A stretch of DNA of 64,000 nt from Verrucomicrobiota bacterium (GCA_030835305.1 JAURPJ010000092.1:1-64000); one strand, 5' to 3'; positions 35,950-59,604 are shown, counted from the stretch's first letter. The notes: generated by a model from the letters alone, not told the origin. Translations and numbers: made by a program.

Positions 35950-36951
35950 ATGAATACCAAGCCTCATGTAGCAATCGTCGGCGTCTCCGGCGCAGTCGGT
36001 CGGGAAATGCTCGTCTGCCTCGAAGAGCGTAATTTCCCCCTCTCCAAAATCACTTTGCTTGCTTCCGCCCGCTCTGCGGGGAAAAAGCTGAATTTTAGGG
36101 GCGAGGAACTCACGATTGAAGAACTTACCGCAGAGTCGTTTGACGGAATCGACATCGCCCTTTTTTCGGCGGGTGGAGAAATTTCAAAGGAATTTGCACC
36201 CATTGCGGCAAAAGCGGGATGTATCGTAATCGATAACTCATCGGCCTTCCGGATGGATCCTGATGTTCCCTTGATCGTGCCTGAAATCAACGGAAAGGAT
36301 GCCTTAAACTCCCCACGTAATATCATCGCAAATCCAAATTGTTCGACAATCATCACCCTCATGGGGCTGGCCCCTCTCCATCAGGCTTTTGGATTGAAAG
36401 GGATTATCGCTTCGACCTACCAGGCAGTCTCAGGGAGCGGAGCCCAAGGAATCATTGAATTGGACAAGCAAATGAGGGCTCTCGTCGCTGGAAACCCCGT
36501 AACACCAAGTGTTTACCCCCACCAAATCGCCCATAACGTCATTCCTCATGTTGATGTTTTTCAGAAGACGGGCTACACTAAGGAGGAACAGAAGATGCTT
36601 CATGAAGGCCGGAAAATCCTTGGCCTCCCCGAACTCAAGGTGACCTGCACGTGCGTCCGCGTCCCCGTGATGCGCTCGCATTCCATCTCAATGACTGCCA
36701 TTTTCGGACAAGACCCGTCCGTGGAGGAGGCCAGAAAGGCCTATGAAGGAAAGCCCGGCATTCGCCTGGTTGACGATCCTCAAAACGTCCTCTACCCCGT
36801 CCCACTTGGGACAACGGGGAAAGATGACTGCGAAGTCGGACGGATTAGAAAGGATCAAGTAATCCCTCATGCCCTCGCGCTCTGGGTCGTCGGCGACCAA
36901 GTCAAAAAAGGAGCAGCCCTTAATGCTGTGCAAATTGCCGAATTGTTATAA
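35950..36951 (+). CDS. asd: Aspartate-semialdehyde dehydrogenase
   Basis: A 333-residue enzyme that reduces beta-aspartyl phosphate with NADPH, the branch point to Lys, diaminopimelate, Met and Thr. Visible are the N-terminal nucleotide loop GVSGAVGREM (11-20), SAGGEISKEF, the nucleophile Cys131 in NPNCSTI, the QAVSGSGAQG loop, and the catalytic His244 in VPVMRSHS. The length is normal. A 238-base region upstream holds its promoter. It stands alone, with the kinase gene 124 bases downstream. Confidence 0.96.
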   Translation: MNTKPHVAIVGVSGAVGREMLVCLEERNFPLSKITLLASARSAGKKLNFRGEELTIEELTAESFDGIDIALFSAGGEISKEFAPIAAKAGCIVIDNSSAFRMDPDVPLIVPEINGKDALNSPRNIIANPNCSTIITLMGLAPLHQAFGLKGIIASTYQAVSGSGAQGIIELDKQMRALVAGNPVTPSVYPHQIAHNVIPHVDVFQKTGYTKEEQKMLHEGRKILGLPELKVTCTCVRVPVMRSHSISMTAIFGQDPSVEEARKAYEGKPGIRLVDDPQNVLYPVPLGTTGKDDCEVGRIRKDQVIPHALALWVVGDQVKKGAALNAVQIAELL

Positions 36952-37075
36952 GTTCCCTCTAGAATTCGGCACTAAGAATGCTGCTAGTGAAATCGTTGTG
37001 ACCAAGGGCGGTTTCGTTTTCAAAAGCTGATTACTGCTCACCAAACGACTTTTAAACCAATTTAAGAAGCGCATC

Positions 37076-39721
37076 ATGGACGACAACGAATCAAATCCCA
37101 CCGAATTTGTTGCTCCAACGCTCGAAGAGCTCAAGCCCCTCTTTCCTGCCTATGAACTGGAGGCTTTTATTGCACAGGGAGGAATGGGGGCCGTTTATAA
37201 GGCACGCCAAAAGTCTTTAGATCGGTCGGTTGCTATTAAAATCCTTCCGCGTGAGTTCGGTGACGACCCCCACTTCAGAGCATCATTTGAAGCAGAGGCC
37301 AAAGCTATGGCACGGCTGAATCACCCAAATCTCATCTCCGTTTACGACTTCGGTGATATTGACGGAATGCTCTTCATCGTGATGGAGTTTGTCCACGGGA
37401 AGGCTCTCTACTACTCCTCTCACAATAGAGCAATCGATGCTGCTGTTGCGCTTGAAATGGTCTCCACCATTTCCCGCGGGCTTGCCCACGCCCACCAAGG
37501 TGGAATCATTCACCGTGACATTAAGCCCGCCAACATCCTTCTCGATGCCGACGCAAAGCCCAAAATTGGCGATTTTGGACTCGCCCACCCCGTGGGAAGA
37601 GGAGAAGGCGAGGGCCTCGTATTCGGCACACCGGGCTACACCGCTCCCGAAATTTTTCAGAATGGAGTAGAGGTTGACCAGCGCTCTGATATATTCTCCG
37701 TCGGAGCATTACTTTACGAACTTCTCTGTGGACGCCATCCCGAAGCTAATAGCAGCAGCATGACAACCGGGATAGATCCTCGGATTGATAATATTCTAAA
37801 AAAAGCGACCAACGCTAATCCTAACCTCCGTTATTCGGATGTTGGCGACTTCGCAGACGACCTTGACGACCTCATTCCAAAGCTTGGGGGACCTCAATTC
37901 GCAACGGCTCCAGTCACTCCCCCCATCCTGAAGCCTGGCGGCAACATTGCTCTTAGTAGCAGCCAAGAAAAATCCGGAATCGCCTCTTTTATCTTTATTC
38001 TTTTTCTCCTCTTAGGAGGTGGAGCGGTTGCATTCTATGTTTTTGGAAATGGGGACTCCCCCCCCAAGCCCAGCATCCCTGAAAAAAAGGCCGAGGTAAA
38101 GGAAGAGCCTAAGCCAAAAGATGACCCAGAAAAGAAGCCAATCGAAAAAGTTGGGAAAATGGTTGATTACGAAGAGCCAACCAAGCCCAAACCCGAAGTG
38201 GTCGTTCCTCCGAAAGCTGCAGAAACACCCCTAGAGTCCTTAAACCGGCTGTCTCAGGTCCTTTTCGACGGTTTGCGAGATGAATTTCCAATCGGCACCA
38301 TCAAGCGCGAGAAATCAGCCTACTTCCTCCTTCAACAAAACATGACTTGGGACGAGGCAAACAACTTTGCTAACCGCCATGGAGCTCATCTCACCCTCCT
38401 CCCGACCTCTGCCGATCTTGTTTGGTTTCACAAAAATTTTCAAAGCGCCAGCCCCGTGTGGACGGGAGCCTCTGATTCAGGCTTCGAGGGGAAATGGTTC
38501 TGGAGCGACGGCTCTGCTGTTGATGAAAAAGTTTGGGTAGAAAACTCTCCCGACAACCGGATCAGCGACAATCCGAACGGTGAAAATTTTGGAGCAATCT
38601 CTCCCGACACTCCGCAGTTGGAGGATCACCATCGTCTCCAAAAATTCCCTGCCCTTCTGGAATGGAAACTCGACGGGAGTAATCCGGCATCGCTCGGTGC
38701 CCAACTTGCTCGCACCGGAGAAGCTCTCAATAATAAGCGCACCCCGATCTTTCCCCCAGGCACCTATAACGTGGGCGGATCGAGGTTCCTTCTCGTGAAA
38801 AAAAACGTCACCTGGGACGAAGCATCACTGATCGCGTCCAATGCCGGCGGACACCTTGCAGTCCCGTCCAACGAAAAGGAGGCGTCTTTTATGGCGCTGA
38901 GCCTTAAGTCCTCCCTCGACGATTCTGGAAGTTGTTGGATCGGGGGGAAACGCGACGAAAGCCTTCCTGAAATTTGGAAGTTCGTAACCGGTGAAGCCTT
39001 CACATTCATCACCTGGCTTGAGGACCAACCCGATAACTCTGGGGAAGACGAAAACTACCTCGTCATTAAGAAAGAAGGAACTTATTTGGGTGCTAACGAT
39101 GAAGACAAGAACGGAACCAACACCAACCATTTTCTCATTGAATGGTCAGTTCCAGCACTTCGCAACATGCCCAGGACGTCTGAAAGCGGAACCAGAGAAA
39201 ATGACCTTCTCGCCGCGCTAGAAAAAATCCGTGACAAAATTAGATACCGGCACGCTCGCGCCTATAACAAGTTTCGCAAGCAATACGACAGAGTCGTCGA
39301 GGATTTCCTGAAAGACACAATCGACACAATCAAATCTTTTCCATTCTTGAGCGAAACGATCAAGGACGACTTAATCGAGCAATACGAAGGGTATCTAGAA
39401 AGAAATGAGCTTCCAGATAGCATACCCGAAGCATCCCCCGGGCGCCTCAAACGAAAGCTCAAGGAAGCCAAGGAGGAAACCAAAGCTCTCAAGGAAGGAT
39501 ACGAGGACCAATTTGATGAGGCCATGCAGGATTATTTGGACCTCCTCACCAAGACTGCCAACTCCGTCCTAAAAAAGGGAGAAGTTGCTAAAGGAAAAAT
39601 TTTCATCCTCGAAAACAAAGTCACGACTGACAACGAGGACCGCTTTGAGAAGATCATGGACAATAAGAAGGTCCCCCTGCCGGAGAAACCCGCCGGGGAA
39701 GAAGGGAACAAGGACCAATAA
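37076..39721 (+). CDS. Transmembrane Ser/Thr protein kinase with two C-type-lectin-like domains
   Basis: An 881-residue receptor-like kinase. The kinase domain (about 28-270) has the Gly loop QGGMGAVYKA (34-43), VAIK (Lys55), the catalytic HRDIKPAN (146-153) and DFG (166-168), all intact. One transmembrane helix lies at about 302-324, followed by a Lys/Pro/Glu-rich stalk. Two C-type-lectin-like domains follow, each with a WDEA motif (AYFLLQQNMTWDEANNFANR at about 416, and FLLVKKNVTWDEASLIAS at about 577). The last 160 residues are charged and probably coiled coil. The kinase faces the cytoplasm and the lectin part the periplasm. Ligand binding (sugar or protein) controlling the kinase is an inference. 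Confidence 0.9.
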   Translation: MDDNESNPTEFVAPTLEELKPLFPAYELEAFIAQGGMGAVYKARQKSLDRSVAIKILPREFGDDPHFRASFEAEAKAMARLNHPNLISVYDFGDIDGMLFIVMEFVHGKALYYSSHNRAIDAAVALEMVSTISRGLAHAHQGGIIHRDIKPANILLDADAKPKIGDFGLAHPVGRGEGEGLVFGTPGYTAPEIFQNGVEVDQRSDIFSVGALLYELLCGRHPEANSSSMTTGIDPRIDNILKKATNANPNLRYSDVGDFADDLDDLIPKLGGPQFATAPVTPPILKPGGNIALSSSQEKSGIASFIFILFLLLGGGAVAFYVFGNGDSPPKPSIPEKKAEVKEEPKPKDDPEKKPIEKVGKMVDYEEPTKPKPEVVVPPKAAETPLESLNRLSQVLFDGLRDEFPIGTIKREKSAYFLLQQNMTWDEANNFANRHGAHLTLLPTSADLVWFHKNFQSASPVWTGASDSGFEGKWFWSDGSAVDEKVWVENSPDNRISDNPNGENFGAISPDTPQLEDHHRLQKFPALLEWKLDGSNPASLGAQLARTGEALNNKRTPIFPPGTYNVGGSRFLLVKKNVTWDEASLIASNAGGHLAVPSNEKEASFMALSLKSSLDDSGSCWIGGKRDESLPEIWKFVTGEAFTFITWLEDQPDNSGEDENYLVIKKEGTYLGANDEDKNGTNTNHFLIEWSVPALRNMPRTSESGTRENDLLAALEKIRDKIRYRHARAYNKFRKQYDRVVEDFLKDTIDTIKSFPFLSETIKDDLIEQYEGYLERNELPDSIPEASPGRLKRKLKEAKEETKALKEGYEDQFDEAMQDYLDLLTKTANSVLKKGEVAKGKIFILENKVTTDNEDRFEKIMDNKKVPLPEKPAGEEGNKDQ

Positions 39722-39769
39722 ATCTCTTCCCCCTGCTTGCGCTCCACTCTTCCGGCGCTAGCCTCGCGC

Positions 39770-45246
<5,477 letters not shown>

Positions 45247-45250
<4 letters not shown>

Positions 45251-46119
45251 TCGACGACCTCGTAGGCATCCTTGTCATTGAAATTGATTACGACACGGTC
45301 CTTCTCTTCCTGCTTTTTATAACCGAGCTTCCCTTTCAACTTAATCGTTTTCCCGATCAACTCTTTAAGCGACTCTTCGGTGACCTCAAACTCCTTAAGC
45401 TTCTTGATGTCGCCACTGCCAAAGAACTCGTGACTCTCTCCTTCGAAGATGAGATAGAGATTTTTCTTATCACCGGAAACCCTGACGCTTTTCACCTTCC
45501 CTTTGAAGGTCGCCCGAGTATTTCTGAGAGAAATCAACTGCTCAGCATCTGCAATGGTATAGACATCTTTCTTCGGAAGCAGATCCACCGGATTAATCGT
45601 TGTGATCTCAAAGATCCCCTCGACTTGGATTTTCACCTCCGAGACCATCCAGCCGATAACCTCGATAATCTGGCCTGGCAAATGGGCAGCGGATCCTCTC
45701 ACAAGCTGGCCGGTCACTCCGGCCGGCTCTTCGAATTCTATAACGCCGTCTTCACCGCCGGTTCTTACCTTGCCCTGAAGCCGAACCCACTTCCCCACGT
45801 TATCGGCAAAGTCACTCCGATTTTTGGAGGAAAGCTCCGCCATATCCGTCTCACGGTCAGGTCGCTCGGTGGTTTCCACTTTCTTGCGGGGCTTGGGTCT
45901 GGGCTTTGGCTTGGGCGGCTCTTCCTGCTTCTTTTCAACAACCTCCCCTTCATCATTGCCGCCCATCGTCGAGGCCAGGAAAAGCCCCCCACCGATCAAA
46001 AGCACCAGAATTCCAATAATAATAAGAGGCTTTTTATTTCCGCCCGGAGTTGGGACCAATGACTGAACAGGAATCTGTTGCGATGGATTGGAAGGCGGGG
46101 ATTGCTGATCATTATTCAT
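45247..46119 (-). CDS. Membrane-anchored protein with two OB-like domains
   Basis: A 290-residue protein with a Pro/Gln-rich N-terminus, one transmembrane helix (about 31-50, PLIIIGILVLLIGGGLFLAS) and a charged Pro/Lys linker (KPKPRPKPRKK). Two similar soluble domains follow: GKWVRLQGKVRTGGEDGVIEFE (from about 108) and RATFKGKVKSVRVSGDKKNLYLIFE (from about 203), which look like OB folds, perhaps binding nucleic acid or sugar. The soluble part should be periplasmic. I do not recognise a named family. It lies divergently from a sulfatase gene and its end overlaps the uvrA end. Confidence 0.7.
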
Positions 46120-46226
46120 GGATTTGGTTTAAGGGCCCTTGGACTAAAACGCCAGTATCGTTTTAGGTCTCTTCCGAACTCGTTCCGAATTGCATTTCGT
46201 CAGCGGCCATCAATGATCCCGTAACC

Positions 46227-47681
46227 ATGTTTCGCCTTCTTCCAATTCTCGTATGCGCAGCGCTGGGTTCTGAAAAACCCAACCTCATCGTCATTCTGGC
46301 CGACGACCATCGTTACGACTTTCTCTCGTGCCACCCGGATGCCCCCGACTTCCTCGAAACACCCAATCTGGATCGCATGGCCCGGAATGGTGCCCACTTG
46401 AGAAATGCCTTCGTCACAACCTCGCTCTGCTCGCCCAGTCGCGCCTCCATTCTCACCGGTCAATACATGCACCACCATCGCGTTGTGGACAATCAACGCG
46501 CTGTTCCCAAAGACACCCGCTTCTATCCGGAATACCTCCAAACAGCAGGCTATCGCACTGCCATGATCGGGAAATGGCACATGGGCCACGACAATGACGA
46601 ACCCCGCAAAGGATTCCATCACTGGGTTTCGTTTCAGGGTCAGGGCTCGTATTACGATCAAACACTCAATATCAACGGAGAGCGTCACGAGCAGGAAGGT
46701 TACACCGCCGACCGACTCACCGATCAGGCGATCACATGGCTCAAGAGCGACCGAGGTGATAAAGATGCGCCCTTTATGCTGCACCTTGCCTTCAAGTCGG
46801 TCCACTACCCCTTCCAACCTGCCAAGCGCCACCACGGAAGATATCAGGGTGAAAAAATCGACTATCCCGAAACGATGGCGAACTCGGAGGAAAACTACGC
46901 CACCCAGTCCCGCTGGATCCGCGAGCGGCGTTATGGTATCCACGGCATTGATCACATGGAAACCGGCGCTTTTGACAAGGATCCGGTACCTTCTTTTGAT
47001 GAACTTTACTGGCGATTCTGCGAAACGGTTCACGGGCTTGATGAAAGCGTAGGCCGCGTCCTCGACTACCTCGACGAATCCGGCCTCTCAAAAAACACCA
47101 TCGTCCTCTTCCTTGGCGACAACGGCTTTCACCTCGGAGAACACGGCTTCTACGACAAGCGCGACGCGTTTGAACATTCCATCCGAGTCCCTCTTTTGGT
47201 CTACGCTCCCGGGCACGTTAAGGCAGGCACTCGGCTTGAGAAAATGATTCTCAACATCGACCTCGCCCCAACCCTCCTCGAATTCGCCGGCGTCGAAAAA
47301 CCTGTAAACACTCCGGCCTTTGATGGTCGTTCGTTCAAACATCTTCTCGACGGGAGCGGATCGGACAAGCCATGGCGCGACCATCTTCTTTACGAATATC
47401 ACTGGGAATGGAACTTCCCCGCCACGCCCACGCTCTTCGCCATTCGAACCGATCATTACAAGTATATCTACTATCACGGTCTATGGGATAAAAACGGACT
47501 CTACGATTTACAGACAGATCCTCACGAACGACACAACCTCATCGACGTTCCGGCTTTCGCTAAAAAGAAAGAAGCGCTCAAAAAACAACTCTTTACCGAG
47601 CTCGAGGCCTCAGGCGCCCTGGACATTCCCATCCGTCCGCCAAAAGGCGAACCACTTCATGACCGTAAACTCCCTCGGTAA
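46227..47681 (+). CDS. Sulfatase (type I, formylglycine-dependent)
   Basis: A 484-residue sulfatase that removes sulfate esters, probably from polysaccharides. CSPSR (68-72) with SLCSPSRASILTG is the motif whose Cys is converted to formylglycine. ADDHR (25-29) and the pair DLAPTLLEFAGV/GDNGFHLGEHGFYDKRD supply metal ligands. The N-terminus is a short signal-like stretch (MFRLLPILVCAALGSE). The closest style is iduronate-2-sulfatase or choline-sulfatase-like members; the substrate is not decided. The anaerobic or aerobic maturase is not in the window. A second sulfatase lies 277 bases downstream on the same strand. Confidence 0.93.
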   Translation: MFRLLPILVCAALGSEKPNLIVILADDHRYDFLSCHPDAPDFLETPNLDRMARNGAHLRNAFVTTSLCSPSRASILTGQYMHHHRVVDNQRAVPKDTRFYPEYLQTAGYRTAMIGKWHMGHDNDEPRKGFHHWVSFQGQGSYYDQTLNINGERHEQEGYTADRLTDQAITWLKSDRGDKDAPFMLHLAFKSVHYPFQPAKRHHGRYQGEKIDYPETMANSEENYATQSRWIRERRYGIHGIDHMETGAFDKDPVPSFDELYWRFCETVHGLDESVGRVLDYLDESGLSKNTIVLFLGDNGFHLGEHGFYDKRDAFEHSIRVPLLVYAPGHVKAGTRLEKMILNIDLAPTLLEFAGVEKPVNTPAFDGRSFKHLLDGSGSDKPWRDHLLYEYHWEWNFPATPTLFAIRTDHYKYIYYHGLWDKNGLYDLQTDPHERHNLIDVPAFAKKKEALKKQLFTELEASGALDIPIRPPKGEPLHDRKLPR

Positions 47682-47708
47682 AACTGAAATTACCAATTGG
47701 GAATACCG

Positions 47709-47903
47709 CTACTTTTTGAAAGTAGTTGATGAGGTGGGTTTGGATGCCGGAACCTCGAGGACCTTGCCTGCCAACTTAATATCACCGGAATACCTGTCCC
47801 ACCGATCACCAGGTTTGTTCAGAACCTTGTTGGCGGGTAACTTCATCACAGCCGGGCGACAGTCGGGACACAAAAAAACACGGTTAAACTTCGCAATACC
47901 CAC
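47709..47903 (-). CDS. Possible small zinc-ribbon-like protein
   Basis: An open frame of 64 codons (GTG start) in the gap between the two sulfatases, on the opposite strand. It encodes MGIAKFNRVFLCPDCRPAV and then a basic stretch (PANKVLNKPGDRW). One CxxC pair is present, half of a zinc ribbon. Composition is gene-like, but no homologue is recalled, the start is not ATG and no terminator or ribosome site is clear. It may be a relic or chance frame. Confidence 0.3.
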   Translation of the reverse strand: MGIAKFNRVFLCPDCRPAVMKLPANKVLNKPGDRWDRYSGDIKLAGKVLEVPASKPTSSTTFKK

Positions 47904-47958
47904 CCCTGAGCATTCTGGTTACGATCTCCCATTTGATCTAACTTTCTAAAATACAACC

Positions 47959-49854
47959 ATGAATCTGAATCGTTTTTCAATCCTTCTTCTTTTTTTCACA
48001 GCCAGCGTCTCATCGGCCAGCAAACCAAACGTCATTTTTATTCTCGCCGATGACTTGGGCTGGGCCGACACCACTCTATTTGGTCACACTAGGTTATATC
48101 AGACACCTAACATTGAGCGCCTGGCAAAGCGTGGAATGACTTTCACCCGCGCCTATTCCGCGAGCCCTCTTTGTTCACCGACGCGCGCCAGTATTCTCAC
48201 CGGACAAAACCCCGCCCGCATTGGCCTCACTGCTCCCAATTGCCACCTACCTCCCGTTCACCTGAAGGCCCGCCCCGGCAAAAATGCGACCCCTGGACAA
48301 AAATCCATTCAACCCAAATCTGCGACCCGCCTCCGCACCAACCTCCCAACTCTGGGAAAAACTCTTCAATCCGCGGGCTACAAAACCGCACACTTCGGAA
48401 AGTGGCACCTTGGCCCCGAACCTTTCTCGCCCCTCGAACAGGGATTCGAAATCGATATCCCACACTGGCATGGCCCCGGACCGAAAGGTTCATTCGTGGC
48501 GCCTTGGAGCTACCCGGATTTCGACCCAAATCATCCCAAAGAACACATCGAAGACCGTATGGCCGAAGAAGCCGTAGCTTTTATGGAGAATAACAAAGAA
48601 TCCTCCTTCTTTCTCAACTACTGGATGTTCAGCGTTCATGCTCCCTTTAACGCCAAGGAAGCACTCATTGAAAAATACCGCTCTCTCATCGACCCACAAG
48701 ATCCGCAGCACAGTCCAACCTACGCAGCCATGGTGGAATCCATGGACGACGCCGTGGGCACCCTTCTCGACACCCTCGACCGTCTCAAGATCGCCGACAA
48801 CACCATCATCTTCTTCTTCTCCGACAACGGAGGCAACATGTATGATGTGGTCGATGACACTTCGCCCACCAGCAACGCCCCATTGAGAGGTGGCAAAGCC
48901 TCCCAATTCGAAGGAGGCATCCGCGTCCCCCTGATCGTGGCCTGGCCCGGGGAAATTAAACCCGCAAGCCGGAGTGACGCCTTGGTTCAATCCACCGACT
49001 TCTATCCTACAATCCTCAGTATCCTCCAACAAGCTCCAGGCGAAGGTCAGATCTTCGACGGAGTGGACTTTCTCCCTGCCCTCAAAGGAGCCGAATTTTC
49101 CCGCCCCCCCATCTTCACCTACTTCCCCCACAACCCGCCAGTTCCCGATTGGATTCCGCCCTCAATTTCCATTCATCATAAAAACTGGAAGCTCATTCGC
49201 GAGTTCCATCAAGGTGAGAACGGCGCACATCGGCACCGCCTATTCGACCTTTCGAAAGACATCGGCGAAACGAAAAACCTCGCCCCCCAGAAACCCCAAC
49301 TTGTCAAATCACTCGACGCCAAAATCGAGGCCTTTCTGAGAGAGACCAAAGCAGTCGTCCCGCTTCCCAATCCCAAGTTTGATCCAGCCAAATACCAGCC
49401 CGAACTCGAAGGGAAAAACCGCGTTGGCCGAAGCAAGAAGAAGCCTGTGAAAAAACCAGCCAAAGACGATGCTTTCGATCCCAAACTCCAAGGCTGGAAA
49501 GCAAGAAACGCAAAATACATCGTCAAAGAGGGCGTCGTAACCCTTACCGGCACCGCGCCCAATCCCTTCCTTGGCATCGGAGCGAAGCAATTTAAACAAG
49601 AGACATCGATAATTCTGCGCGTCAAATCACCAGCAGGAGGCCCGGCGAAAATCACTTGGGGAAACGGGTCGCCAAAGATCAGCACCATCCCCTTTCCTCT
49701 CAAAAAAGGAGATTGGACCGAACTCACTCTCACCATCCAACCTGAAACCGACCTCGGAATCCTCCGCATCCACCTCCCCGCCAACAAAGCCCCCGTTCAA
49801 GTAGATCGCCTCGAACTCCGCTCCGGTAGGACCAAGGTCATTAGTAGATTCTGA
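47959..49854 (+). CDS. Sulfatase with a C-terminal extra domain
   Basis: A 631-residue exported sulfatase. Residues 1-20 are a signal peptide. ADDLGW (30-35) and CSPTR (72-76, in [14 protein letters not shown]) give the metal and formylglycine sites. [16 protein letters not shown] and FFFSDNGGN follow the arylsulfatase pattern. After the sulfatase domain (to about 475) a Lys/Pro-rich linker ([11 protein letters not shown]) leads to a C-terminal beta domain of about 140 residues with [19 protein letters not shown], which may bind carbohydrate. Its target is not known. It is 277 bases downstream of the first sulfatase. Confidence 0.92.
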   Translation: MNLNRFSILLLFFTASVSSASKPNVIFILADDLGWADTTLFGHTRLYQTPNIERLAKRGMTFTRAYSASPLCSPTRASILTGQNPARIGLTAPNCHLPPVHLKARPGKNATPGQKSIQPKSATRLRTNLPTLGKTLQSAGYKTAHFGKWHLGPEPFSPLEQGFEIDIPHWHGPGPKGSFVAPWSYPDFDPNHPKEHIEDRMAEEAVAFMENNKESSFFLNYWMFSVHAPFNAKEALIEKYRSLIDPQDPQHSPTYAAMVESMDDAVGTLLDTLDRLKIADNTIIFFFSDNGGNMYDVVDDTSPTSNAPLRGGKASQFEGGIRVPLIVAWPGEIKPASRSDALVQSTDFYPTILSILQQAPGEGQIFDGVDFLPALKGAEFSRPPIFTYFPHNPPVPDWIPPSISIHHKNWKLIREFHQGENGAHRHRLFDLSKDIGETKNLAPQKPQLVKSLDAKIEAFLRETKAVVPLPNPKFDPAKYQPELEGKNRVGRSKKKPVKKPAKDDAFDPKLQGWKARNAKYIVKEGVVTLTGTAPNPFLGIGAKQFKQETSIILRVKSPAGGPAKITWGNGSPKISTIPFPLKKGDWTELTLTIQPETDLGILRIHLPANKAPVQVDRLELRSGRTKVISRF

Positions 49855-49957
49855 GACAAAATTGCGGCCGCCATTTTTTCTGCGCGCGCCAGACGCTATA
49901 TTTCCAACGATCTCTCTTCCTCGGAGAAACAATCACCCACCCTTCTCTGATTTCACC

Positions 49958-50180
49958 GTGAATCACGACTTGGTTTTTGATTTTGAATCGGAGAGAAATT
50001 TCACCGAAATTGTTACTCGCTTAAGGAGGTCAACCGCCTTCAAGGGCCCTTTTGACTGGCGCGAAACTCCCATATTTTCCCGATGGAGTCTTCACACAAA
50101 AAGGTCCACTCCCCCAGCTGTACATCATCCTTCCCATCCTTTGTGACATACACGGAGAGAAACTACTCCTCATCTGGTGA
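49958..50180 (+). pseudogene. Small conserved-looking gene with a homopolymer frameshift
   Basis: From GTG 49958 one frame encodes NHDLVFDFESERNFTEIVTR and AFKGPFDWRETPIF, then derails. If one base of the TTTT run at about 50075 is skipped, the reading continues PDGVFTQKGPLPQLYIILPI and ILCDIHGEKLLLIW to TGA at 50178-50180. The two parts join into a convincing 73-residue protein. Either the gene is broken, or the run is a sequencing error or a slippery site. I do not recognise the family. Confidence 0.45.
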
Positions 50181-50182
50181 CG

Positions 50183-50665
50183 TCAAATTGTAGCACGACC
50201 AGACCTTCGGACCCGAGAACTAATAATTATCGTGGTCGCAGGTTGAATCGTCCCTCGAAAGAGCCATGAGCCGTCGGATTTTTTTCTGAAACTCCTTCCA
50301 ACCAATAGCGCTGTATCCAGCACAGCTCTCCCAATCCACTTTAAAGCCCTAGTTTTTTCCAAAACGAGGGAACGTACGCTAAAATCGTCACACAATATAT
50401 TCACCGAACGTAAGCCGTCTAAAGAGAAGAGGCTGTAGTTATGAACTTCTTCGATTCCTATTTTGCTCAGCTCAAAACGGTTTTAAAAAATGACTTAACG
50501 AGGTGGCCCACTCTTTCCGATTCACTAATCATCTTCACGAGATCATCTGTTTTCTCAGCAGATAGAAATGAGCGGGCTACGAGTTTGGCATCCTCTATTT
50601 CCGAGTCGACCTTCTTAATCTGCCCGGCAATCTCGATTGGGTCCTGCCTAACCCCGATATGAAAA
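50183..50665 (-). pseudogene. Truncated and frameshifted relic downstream of rpoC
   Basis: Behind the rpoC terminator, minus-strand frames read DPIEIAGQIKKVDSEIEDAK and LVARSFLSAEKTDDLVKMIS, ending at TGA 50467. A shift in the T/A run at about 50480-50490 then continues ELSKIGIEEVHNYSLFSLDG and ALKWIGRAVLDTALLVGRSF, to TGA at 50183. Composition is strongly gene-like. There is no ATG, GTG or TTG before the first piece, so the 5' part is lost. No family was recognised. With the preceding small gene it fills most of the 880-base gap between the second sulfatase and rpoC. Confidence 0.5.
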
Positions 50666-50672
50666 ATCGAAA

Positions 50673-50710
50673 TAATAAAGCCCCGACCAGCCTTAGCGAA
50701 TCGGGGCTTT
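50673..50710 (-). terminator. Rho-independent terminator after rpoC
   Basis: AAAGCCCCGA (50677-50686) pairs perfectly with TCGGGGCTTT (50701-50710) across a 14-base loop, 26 bases after the rpoC stop. It is T-rich on both sides, so it may act in both directions. It closes the whole ribosomal/RNA polymerase block. Confidence 0.9.
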
Positions 50711-50736
50711 GAATTTTTTATTTGTTCAGTCGGAGC

Positions 50737-54912
<4,176 letters not shown>

Positions 54913-54951
54913 AATAAGTTGTAGGTAGTAGTTTGGGTTTTGTGTTGAGGT

Positions 54952-58821
<3,870 letters not shown>

Positions 58822-58958
58822 AATATTAGGATCCGGATGAGATTTTACGCCAAGCTCACGCGGCCAACTCGACCGTTTGAGACATGGCGTGATTTCTGGG
58901 TCTGGAATTGCAATTCCGTCTATGACTACGTATGATGGTGGGCACGAACGGAGGAAAA

Positions 58959-58988
58959 ATACTATCTACGAAAAATCCCAAATGTAAA
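58959..58988 (-). promoter_or_regulatory. Possible internal promoter for rpoBC
   Basis: On the minus strand TTTACA (58988-58983) and TAGTAT (58964-58959) are separated by 18 bases and lie about 140 bases before rpoB. Such internal promoters between rplL and rpoB are known in other bacteria. Only the sequence match supports it. Confidence 0.35.
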
Positions 58989-59032
58989 ATTTGGGTCGGA
59001 ACGTGGGCGATTTTACTTTTCCTCCGGCCGGG

Positions 59033-59063
59033 CCCAGCTTCGGCCAAATTAACCGAAGCCGGG
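59033..59063 (-). promoter_or_regulatory. Hairpin just after rplL (attenuator or processing site)
   Basis: GCTTCGG and CCGAAGC, extended by CCC/GGG, form a strong stem 18 bases after the rplL stop, with no T-run after it. In E. coli an attenuator and an RNase III site lie at the same place and set the ratio of L7/L12 to polymerase; the same use here is inference. Confidence 0.6.
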
Positions 59064-59080
59064 TGAAATCCGGGGAATTA

Positions 59081-59458
59081 TTACTTGAGCTCGACTTTGG
59101 CGCCGGCCTCCTCGAGAGCGGTCTTGGCTGCCTCTGCGGCCTCCTTGTTGGCCCCTTCGAGCACAGCTACGGGAGCGCCTTCAACAAGCTTCTTGGCATC
59201 AGCAAGTCCGAGTCCGGAAGCAACTCCACGCACAGCCTTAATGACGGCGATCTTGTTGCCACCAGCTTCAGCGAGGACCACATCAAATTCGGTCTTCTCT
59301 TCAGCGGGTGCTGCGTCAGCGGCTGGGCCAGCTGCGACGGCTGCGACAGGTGCGGCGGCGCTTACGCCCCACTCCTCTTCAAGGTGTTTAACCAATTCGG
59401 CGGCCTCCAGGACGGTAAGCTTGCCGAGCTCTTCTGCAATTTTTGTAATGTCTGACAT
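59081..59458 (-). CDS. rplL: Ribosomal protein L7/L12
   Basis: A 125-residue stalk protein that recruits elongation factors. The N-terminal dimerisation helix ([20 protein letters not shown]), an Ala/Pro-rich hinge ([18 protein letters not shown]) and the C-terminal domain ([20 protein letters not shown], then [15 protein letters not shown]) are in normal order and length. The gene follows rplJ after 146 bases that include a short hairpin. Confidence 0.98.
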   Translation of the reverse strand: MSDITKIAEELGKLTVLEAAELVKHLEEEWGVSAAAPVAAVAAGPAADAAPAEEKTEFDVVLAEAGGNKIAVIKAVRGVASGLGLADAKKLVEGAPVAVLEGANKEAAEAAKTALEEAGAKVELK

Positions 59459-59563
59459 TGTTTTAGTTTTGTCGGTATCGTCGCGACCGGGGCTTTCCGA
59501 TCATTTAAGGGCAACTGCCGTCGTCCCGACGAGGAACCAGTTTTGTTTTCCAAGCCCTCTCAA

Positions 59564-59578
59564 GTTCGCGAAGCGAAC
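59564..59578 (-). promoter_or_regulatory. Short perfect hairpin between rplJ and rplL
   Basis: GTTCGC, a three-base loop and GCGAAC form a tight hairpin 26 bases after the rplJ stop. It may be an mRNA processing or translation-control element of the L10-L12 unit; there is no T-run. Confidence 0.4.
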
Positions 59579-59604
59579 CCGGCAGGGCCATCCGTTCAAA
59601 TTAT

